In this document: piece after piece, positions 58,910-64,000 of the stretch
Numbering within the stretch: the first letter of the stretch is position 1
Layout of the letters: the number at the start of each line of letters is the position of its first letter
Origin: Thalassotalea algicola
Lineage (GTDB): Bacteria > Pseudomonadota > Gammaproteobacteria > Enterobacterales > Alteromonadaceae
DNA length: 64,000 nt
Assembly (NCBI RefSeq): GCF_012932965.1
Contig: NZ_JABBXH010000002.1
Coordinates: forward strand, 179,070 to 243,069
Reading direction: 5' to 3'
Notes under the pieces: generated by a model
The model's input: only the letters and a program-made list of their open reading frames with translations
Databases searched by the model: none
What the model was told of the DNA's origin: nothing
Made by a program: the position numbers and the translations under genes

Positions 58910-59692
58910 ATGTCGTTTATCGTTGTTGTACCTGCTCGCTATGAATCGTCACGCCTACCAGGCAAAGTGCTAGCAGATATTGGTGGTAAGCCTATGATTC
59001 AATGGGTGGTTGAAAAGGCAAAGGCCAGTGGTGCAGAAAAAGTCATCGTTGCTACCGATAATGATCAAGTTGTTGATGTCGTAGAAGGTTTTGGTGGTGA
59101 AGTATGCCGTACACGAGCCGATCATCAATCTGGCACTGAACGACTTGCCGAAGTGGTAGAAAAATATCAATTTTCAGCTGATCAAGTTATTGTCAATGTT
59201 CAGGGCGACGAACCGTTTATTCCGGCAGACAATATTGCTCAAGTTGCGACAAACTTAGCGACACAGAATGCTGGACAAAACACGGCGCGCATGGCGACAC
59301 TTGCTGTACATATTGACGATGCTGAAGAAGCTTTCAACCCGAATGCAGTTAAAGTGCTTACCGATAAAGACGGCTATGCTTTATATTTTAGCCGAGCGAC
59401 GATCCCTTATGATCGCGAACGTTTTTATGGCAAAGAAAGCCCTGAAATAGGTGATTTTTATTTAAGGCATATCGGCATTTATGCTTACCGTGCAGGCTTT
59501 ATACAAGATTATGTAGCTTGGCCAGCAAGTGAACTTGAAAAAATTGAATCGTTAGAGCAACTAAGAGTGCTTTGGCAAGGTGAGAAAATTCATGTTGCTG
59601 TCGCACAAAGTCGTACACCTGTTGAAGGCGTAGATACACCGGAAGATTTAGCAAAAGCACGTGACTTTGCTGCATCTATAGTTAATAAATAA
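58910..59692 (+). CDS. kdsB: CMP-KDO synthetase (3-deoxy-manno-octulosonate cytidylyltransferase)
   Basis: 260 residues from the ATG at 58910 (a longer frame to 58823 overlaps ycaR and is rejected). The nucleotidyltransferase fold starts [20 protein letters not shown], has [14 protein letters not shown] and ends with the [14 protein letters not shown] family tail. It activates KDO for LPS inner core synthesis, matching its lipid A neighbours. Confidence 0.97.
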   Translation: MSFIVVVPARYESSRLPGKVLADIGGKPMIQWVVEKAKASGAEKVIVATDNDQVVDVVEGFGGEVCRTRADHQSGTERLAEVVEKYQFSADQVIVNVQGDEPFIPADNIAQVATNLATQNAGQNTARMATLAVHIDDAEEAFNPNAVKVLTDKDGYALYFSRATIPYDRERFYGKESPEIGDFYLRHIGIYAYRAGFIQDYVAWPASELEKIESLEQLRVLWQGEKIHVAVAQSRTPVEGVDTPEDLAKARDFAASIVNK

Positions 59693-59701
59693 GGGTAGCA
59701 T

Positions 59702-60607
59702 TTGTTACCGCTTATTTATCATGACAACTACTCATGTCCTTTTCCTGACGATCATCGATTTGTTATGTCGAAGTTCGTTCGCCTGTACCAATATTTAAAA
59801 CAAAGCGGCCTGATAAAAAGCAATATAGTTAAACCTAAGCAAGCAACCCTAGAAGCCTTGTCGATAGTTCACGATATCAATTACTTGAGGGCAATGTGTG
59901 AAAACGCAGTTGACGAGAAAGCGTGGCGAAGAGTGGGGTTACCTTGGAGCCAAGGGTTAATCAATCGTACATTGACGGCCCCCAATGGCACATTAGTGGC
60001 CGCAAGAGTAGCGTTGCAGAAAGGTTTAGCCTGCCATTTGGCAGGTGGTACGCACCATGCCCATGCAGACTTTGGTTCAGGCTTTTGCATGATCAACGAT
60101 TTGGCTTATACGGCTAAATCGTTGTTGGCTGAAGGGCGGGTTAACAAGGTATTAATCTTCGATTTAGATGTGCATCAAGGTGACGGCACTGCGAGTATTT
60201 TGGCCGATGAAGCCAATGCATATACTTGCTCTATTCATTGTGAGAAAAATTTCCCCTTTAGAAAATTTAATAGCGATTTAGACATTGGTTTAGCAATAGG
60301 CCTAAAAGACGCAGAGTATTTGCACGTTGTTCAAGCAACATTAGAGCGGTTACTAGAAGAGCAAAAACCTGATCTAGTACTCTATGATGCTGGCGTCGAT
60401 GTTTGGCAAGACGATGTCTTAGGGCGCCTTGACATAAGCTGGCAAGGTATAAAGCAACGTGACGAATATGTAATTAATACTTGTTTAAAAAGCGGAATTC
60501 CAATTGCTACGGTAATTGGTGGTGGCTATGACAAAGATCACGATAGACTCGCGCGCAGACATGCTATAGTTATTGAAACAGCGAATGAAGTTTTTTATCG
60601 CAATTAG
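59702..60607 (+). CDS. Histone-deacetylase-family (arginase-fold) zinc hydrolase
   Basis: 301 residues. Catalytic features: HHAHADFGSGFCMINDLAY (His pair region), the zinc ligands in DLDVHQGDGTA and in YDAGVDVWQDD, and GGGYDKD near the end. The family removes acetyl groups from small amines or lysines; bacterial members are often acetylpolyamine deacetylases. The real substrate is unknown. The start is a TTG at 59702 with AAGGG seven bases upstream, 9 bp after kdsB, so it is probably the last gene of the envelope operon. Confidence 0.88.
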   Translation: MLPLIYHDNYSCPFPDDHRFVMSKFVRLYQYLKQSGLIKSNIVKPKQATLEALSIVHDINYLRAMCENAVDEKAWRRVGLPWSQGLINRTLTAPNGTLVAARVALQKGLACHLAGGTHHAHADFGSGFCMINDLAYTAKSLLAEGRVNKVLIFDLDVHQGDGTASILADEANAYTCSIHCEKNFPFRKFNSDLDIGLAIGLKDAEYLHVVQATLERLLEEQKPDLVLYDAGVDVWQDDVLGRLDISWQGIKQRDEYVINTCLKSGIPIATVIGGGYDKDHDRLARRHAIVIETANEVFYRN

Positions 60608-60663
60608 TAGTTTCTTGCTAGGGAGCGGTTAGAGTCACAATGGTACTCGTTAAAGGTTCGTCA

Positions 60664-61437
60664 ATGGTTAAAGTGGTTAGCTGGGCTGCTATTGCAATCG
60701 CATTTTTTGCATCTAATTTAAAGGTGATGGCAAAAAATGCTGAGGTAGCACTTGATAAGCAAATAACGTTTTACTCTGAAGTTTACCCGCCAGCTAACTA
60801 TATTGAAAATGGTGAGCTTAAAGGTATTACCGTTGATACATTAAAAGCACTTTGGCAGCATTTAGACATTCCAGAACAGGACATTTCGGTTGTGCCATGG
60901 AGTCGTGGCTACCGCTTCACCTTAACCGATGAAAACACTGCACTTTTTACTATGTCTCGTACGCACTCTCGCGAGCATTTATTTAAATGGGTAGGGCCAG
61001 TTTTTAATTCCACTCATGTATTAATGGCGAAAAAAAACAAAGGATTAAGTTTCAAAAAATTAGGTGAAATTTTTTATCATAAAGTTGCTGCCGTACGTGG
61101 AGATATCTCCGAAATAGCACTAATGCAGGTAGGCTTTCCTGAATCTAACATGGCGAAAGTCTCGGAGTTGAAGCAAGCTTATCTAATGCTAGAAGCAGGG
61201 CGGGTCGATATGATGGTCGTAACCATTCATGGTTTTTCCTATTTAAGCCGACAGTTAGGCTTTAACGCAGGTGACTACCACGCAATTTGGGAAGTAAATA
61301 AAGTGGGCAACTATATCGCATTTAATGTTGATACGCCTGATGACGTCATTAGTCAGTATCAACAAGCGTTTATAGCCATTAGTCAGCAACGCCTAACAAT
61401 TAAAGAAATGTATCAATTGCCAGAAGAAGAATACTAA
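60664..61437 (+). CDS. Periplasmic solute-binding protein (SBP_bac_3-like), orphan
   Basis: 257 residues from the ATG at 60664, which has AAAGG 7 bases upstream and gives a compact signal peptide ending VMA; an ATG at 60640 would add eight residues. Mature pattern: QITFYSEVYPPANYIENGEL, SVVPWSRGYRF, DMMVVTIHGFSYLSR, of the amino-acid-binding type (family 3). No permease or ATPase is nearby. Similar orphan proteins occur in numbers in marine Alteromonadales. Ligand unknown. Confidence 0.82.
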   Translation: MVKVVSWAAIAIAFFASNLKVMAKNAEVALDKQITFYSEVYPPANYIENGELKGITVDTLKALWQHLDIPEQDISVVPWSRGYRFTLTDENTALFTMSRTHSREHLFKWVGPVFNSTHVLMAKKNKGLSFKKLGEIFYHKVAAVRGDISEIALMQVGFPESNMAKVSELKQAYLMLEAGRVDMMVVTIHGFSYLSRQLGFNAGDYHAIWEVNKVGNYIAFNVDTPDDVISQYQQAFIAISQQRLTIKEMYQLPEEEY

Positions 61438-61467
61438 GTTTAATTGCTAATTTCCCAATTCTGTATA

Positions 61468-61489
61468 CGTTATCTTTCTATTGATAACG
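61468..61489 (+). other. Short inverted repeat downstream of the solute-binding protein gene
   Basis: CGTTATC (61468-61474) and GATAACG (61483-61489) flank an 8-base loop, 31 bases after the stop. There is no T-tract; possible weak transcript end. Confidence 0.35.
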
Positions 61490-61580
61490 GGCTCTTGTTC
61501 ATCATATTAGTTAACCGATAACACTTACCTAGTGTACAGCACTTTCACCTCGCTTATATCTCAAATGTTTTTTACTCAAT

Positions 61581-61600
61581 AACTGTTTATCCATACAGGT
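61581..61600 (+). promoter_or_regulatory. Putative LexA (SOS) box upstream of the phage-like fragment gene
   Basis: CTGTTTATCCATACAG at 61583-61598 fits CTG-N10-CAG and resembles the E. coli sulA operator, which shares the core ATCCATACAG. It lies 74 bases before the ATG at 61672. I could not identify a confident -35/-10 overlapping it. In gammaproteobacteria this would predict LexA repression and DNA-damage induction. Confidence 0.6.
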
Positions 61601-61637
61601 TTGCCGCTTTAAGGTTAAATGCAGGATACAAGGCAAA

Positions 61638-61670
61638 TTGCCCCCTTTCCACAACGGAGAAAGGAGGCAA
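61638..61670 (+). promoter_or_regulatory. Hairpin that would sequester the ribosome binding site of the 93-residue gene
   Basis: Left arm 61638-61649 (TTGCCCCCTTTC) pairs with right arm 61659-61670 (GAAAGGAGGCAA): 11 pairs of 12, one C-A mismatch, 9-base loop. The right arm holds the strong AAGGAGG, so initiation at 61672 should be poor unless the stem is opened by a ribosome, an RNA or a protein. Confidence 0.65.
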
Positions 61671-61671
61671 A

Positions 61672-61953
61672 ATGAAATTAAGACGTTTAAAGAAATCACT
61701 TGGTATTGATGAAGTTATTGAAAAGGCACGAATAGCGGCAGATGAAAGTAAATGGCATGAGTACATCAATGCGATGGGTGGCGTTTTTGCTAAACGAAAA
61801 GACCAACCTATCAAACTTGCTTATGATGCATCATTTGATAGTGAAACAGGCGAATGCAAAATAGGCTTTTATGATGGAAATATTATCCAAACCATTAAAG
61901 GATTGATGTTTAAAGGGCATAGGATATTAACACGATTTTTCAGTTGGCGTTAA
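61672..61953 (+). CDS. Short gene resembling the C-terminal end of a P2-type phage replication endonuclease (gpA)
   Basis: 93 residues with a strong AAGGAGG just before the ATG. The stretch WHEYINAMGGVFAKRKDQP, then AYDASFDSETGEC, then TIKGLMFKG resembles the tail of phage gpA replication proteins (PF05840), which have W..Y....GG.F..R pattern in this place; full gpA proteins are several hundred residues. No catalytic HUH or Tyr motif is present, so it cannot be a nuclease itself. No other phage genes lie around. It could be a remnant, a domesticated small protein, or a chance similarity. I rate the resemblance as moderate. Confidence 0.55.
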   Translation: MKLRRLKKSLGIDEVIEKARIAADESKWHEYINAMGGVFAKRKDQPIKLAYDASFDSETGECKIGFYDGNIIQTIKGLMFKGHRILTRFFSWR

Positions 61954-62119
61954 GAAAGAGCAAACGTAGTTTGTGATAACTTGGAGTTCTGTAAATAACT
62001 GTACTAATTAATGACCTTGTCTAGTAAGAATAATTGATTTGTAATAATACCTTACTTGTTTATCATATGCGCCAACTCAGGAAAAAGTTTTGTATTAAAA
62101 TAAGGGATAAAGAATAAGG

Positions 62120-64000
62120 ATGTTTACAATTTATAAACGTTTTTTTGCTATCGTAGCAAAGCTGGTTTTGTGTTGTTTTTCTATAATTTCTATTAGTAGT
62201 TGGGCAGAAGTTAAACTTCCTTCTAAAAAGGTGCTTCAAAGCAACAATGCATCAGCTGCAAAAAATAAAAGTATGGTTTCTTCTTTAAATGTATCACAGG
62301 TAGAGCAGTGTGAAGAAAACCTAGTATTAAACGTTCCATCAGGAGAGGTATATGATTCAAGTCAAGAACTTGGAATTCGAGAAGCACCAGCATATGTAAT
62401 ATATGGGCTATGGGTAAATAAACAGGGAGTATATACACCGCCTAAGTGTGGTTTAAAAAGAGAAAAAGTAATAAAAATTCCAGTATTACTCGTTGATTGG
62501 GAAGATTTTGATCCTGCAACAGACCTAAGCAATCCGAACAATCCTAATTCTAATTTCCCTAATTATCAAAAGAAAAGTGCCTCAAAGTTTTCTGAATGGT
62601 TAAATGGTCAAACTGGTCCTGCACAATACTTCAAAGATGTTAGTGGGGGGGAGATAAAGCTAGAGTTTGATGTTATTGGCTGGTTAGAATCAGCTGCAAC
62701 TGGTTCCTATTTGCAAGCTCGCTCTAGTTATCTGACGTTTAATGAAGATAACCAACGCTGGTATTGTGACAGAGAATCTATAATGAGAGATGCGATGCGA
62801 GATGCTGTTGCTCTTCATAATGTTAATTTTAGCCAATACAATGTTGATTTAAAAGCAAATTCAAACCTAGCTGGGGTTATAGATGGGATGGTGCTCGTAT
62901 ACGAAGGCGGAGCTGGATTATGCTCTGGAAATAACATGAGCTGGTTTTCAGGTGCGCACTCTACAAACGACTATGATGTGTTTGAAATTAACTATGAACA
63001 AATTGCAGAACTAGTGGAAAGCAACGACCCAAATTTTTCTAAATTCAGTGAGCAAACAGTTTTATATGAATATTACAATAATATATCGGAATATACATTT
63101 AAGGATATTAACGTTGAACCCTGGAGAATTGGAACTTGGAATCATGAGCTAGGGCACCTTTTACTTGGCTTTCCCGATTATTATTATTCGAGATTTGAAA
63201 TGGGAGTGTGGGGGTTATCTGCGATCTCCAGTAATGTTCAACCTTCTGCATGGGAAAAGGCTTTATACGGGAAGTGGTTTGATTTTAATGAGATAAACGC
63301 GTCGGACAATTATAACCTACTCACTAGTGATATTGCAGATGGGGCTGTTTATGAAAATGACACTTATATCTATAAAATATTAATTAATGGTGATACTAAT
63401 CATTATCTTACGGTTGAATATAGGTGGCTTGAACAAGCAGGGAATGCACAATCTAGCTGGGTTACTTCAACCCATAGCCAAATAGAGTCAGGGTTACAAA
63501 TAGTCGAGTTTAATTGGAATAAAGCATATTTCGATGAAGGTTCTCCTCAAGTAAAAAGGCACCTACCTTTTACTGAATCCTACTGGGACACGATCGCCAG
63601 TTTCAATGAAAATGATACATTTAATGAGTGCTTTTATAATGATACTTTCTGTGTAGCAATCAAAAATATTACTTTTGATAATAATGTTGCGTCATTTCAT
63701 GTAAACCTTTATATCGATACAGATGCTGATGGTATTGAAAACTCTGTCGACACCGATGATGATAACGATGGTGTTTTAGATAGTGACGATGCTTTTCCAT
63801 TAGATTCTAGTGAATCAACAGATACTGATTCAGATGGTATAGGGAATAACGCTGATACAGATGATGATGGTGACGGAGTTGAAGATAGTGCTGATGCATT
63901 TCCTCTAGACCCGAATGAATCAGTAGACACCGATTCAGATGATATCGGCAATAACGCAGATACAGATGATGATGGTGACGGAGTTGAGGATAGTGCTGAT
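62120..64000 (+). CDS. Secreted M6-like metalloprotease with aspartate-rich C-terminal repeats, runs off the window
   Basis: 627 codons, no stop before base 64000. A signal peptide (about 1-29, ending SSWA) is followed by a pro-region and a peptidase domain with the zinc motif HELGH at 342-346, then LLLGFPDYYY. In M6 (immune inhibitor A-like) peptidases the H-E-x-G-H-x-x-G-x-P-D context is characteristic, so M6 is the best fit. From residue 533 come 35-residue repeats rich in Asp (DTDSDGIGNNADTDDDGDG), like thrombospondin type 3 calcium-binding repeats found at the end of many secreted proteins of this group. Likely exported and calcium-dependent. The start ATG has only a weak ribosome binding site. 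Confidence 0.85.
   Translation, partial: MFTIYKRFFAIVAKLVLCCFSIISISSWAEVKLPSKKVLQSNNASAAKNKSMVSSLNVSQVEQCEENLVLNVPSGEVYDSSQELGIREAPAYVIYGLWVNKQGVYTPPKCGLKREKVIKIPVLLVDWEDFDPATDLSNPNNPNSNFPNYQKKSASKFSEWLNGQTGPAQYFKDVSGGEIKLEFDVIGWLESAATGSYLQARSSYLTFNEDNQRWYCDRESIMRDAMRDAVALHNVNFSQYNVDLKANSNLAGVIDGMVLVYEGGAGLCSGNNMSWFSGAHSTNDYDVFEINYEQIAELVESNDPNFSKFSEQTVLYEYYNNISEYTFKDINVEPWRIGTWNHELGHLLLGFPDYYYSRFEMGVWGLSAISSNVQPSAWEKALYGKWFDFNEINASDNYNLLTSDIADGAVYENDTYIYKILINGDTNHYLTVEYRWLEQAGNAQSSWVTSTHSQIESGLQIVEFNWNKAYFDEGSPQVKRHLPFTESYWDTIASFNENDTFNECFYNDTFCVAIKNITFDNNVASFHVNLYIDTDADGIENSVDTDDDNDGVLDSDDAFPLDSSESTDTDSDGIGNNADTDDDGDGVEDSADAFPLDPNESVDTDSDDIGNNADTDDDGDGVEDSAD
63716..64000 (+). repeat. 105-bp tandem repeats coding for Asp-rich calcium-binding units
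   Basis: Units at 63716-63820, 63821-63925 and 63926-64000 (cut) each encode 35 residues of the form DTDxDGIxN..DTDDDxDGVxDSxDAFPLD. Units 2 and 3 are nearly identical at the base level, pointing to recent duplication. The array probably continues beyond the window. Confidence 0.9.

Noticed and set aside
63709..63951. 80-codon minus-strand frame rich in Ser and Val
   Set aside because: It is the antisense shadow of the Asp-rich repeats of the M6-like protease; repetitive only because the real gene is.
63716..64000. Direct repeats considered as a CRISPR array
   Set aside because: The units are contiguous 105-bp coding repeats without unique spacers.

Overview
The window is chromosomal DNA of a marine gammaproteobacterium. 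The AT-rich base composition, the gene order and the gene content (leuS-to-lipA cell-wall/lipoate block, large PstC/PstA permeases, glyoxylate-shunt pair, secreted proteases with aspartate-rich repeats) fit Alteromonadales, most likely the Colwelliaceae (Colwellia/Thalassotalea type). That placement is inference from gene order and protein character; no rRNA or marker search was possible. I see no tRNA, rRNA, CRISPR array or insertion sequence.

Layout. 1-8.3 kb: the 5' part of ettA, a secreted propeller protein resembling an S9 peptidase without its catalytic domain, a tandem solute-binding protein divergent from a GAF-GGDEF-EAL protein, a CBS-pair protein and a coniferyl-type aldehyde dehydrogenase. 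8.5-16.4 kb: a phosphate island, with a PhoB box and perfect -10 in front of pstC-pstA-pstB-phoU (no pstS), then a DUF47 protein and a Pit transporter. 16.4-20.1 kb: oxyR, an ECF sigma / membrane anti-sigma-like / periplasmic coiled-coil trio, and a small secreted unknown. 20.4-25.8 kb: malate synthase G, a LysR regulator and isocitrate lyase. 25.9-26.4 kb: a Prx5 peroxiredoxin.

26.5-40.4 kb, all on the minus strand and transcribed from leuS towards lipA: leuS, lptE, holA, nadD, rsfS, rlmH, mrdA (PBP2), mrdB (RodA), rlpA, dacA, a class IV aminotransferase, ybeD, lipB, lipA. Most gaps are under 25 bp and some genes overlap. The block joins cell elongation and peptidoglycan synthesis to NAD and lipoate synthesis and ribosome silencing. 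40.6-46.8 kb: a zinc-ribbon protein, a Lon-like protease, an NTF2-like protein, parvulin, a 55-residue DUF2897 protein, a chemoreceptor without a sensor domain and a PilZ protein. 47.0-59.7 kb: envelope biogenesis, with lolCDE, an M1 aminopeptidase, a DUF2062 protein, comEC, msbA, lpxK, ycaR and kdsB (lipoprotein export, LPS flipping, lipid A and KDO supply). 59.7-64 kb: a histone-deacetylase-like hydrolase, a solute-binding protein, then accessory DNA: a short gene resembling the C-terminal end of a P2-type phage replication endonuclease, preceded by a LexA box and a hairpin over its ribosome binding site, and an M6-like secreted metalloprotease with 35-residue aspartate-rich repeats that runs off the window.

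The parts most worth a second look are the LexA-box/hairpin/phage-fragment locus at 61.58-61.95 kb, the ECF sigma trio, the oversized Pst permeases without PstS, and the binding-protein/cyclic-di-GMP divergon at 2.4-6.2 kb.
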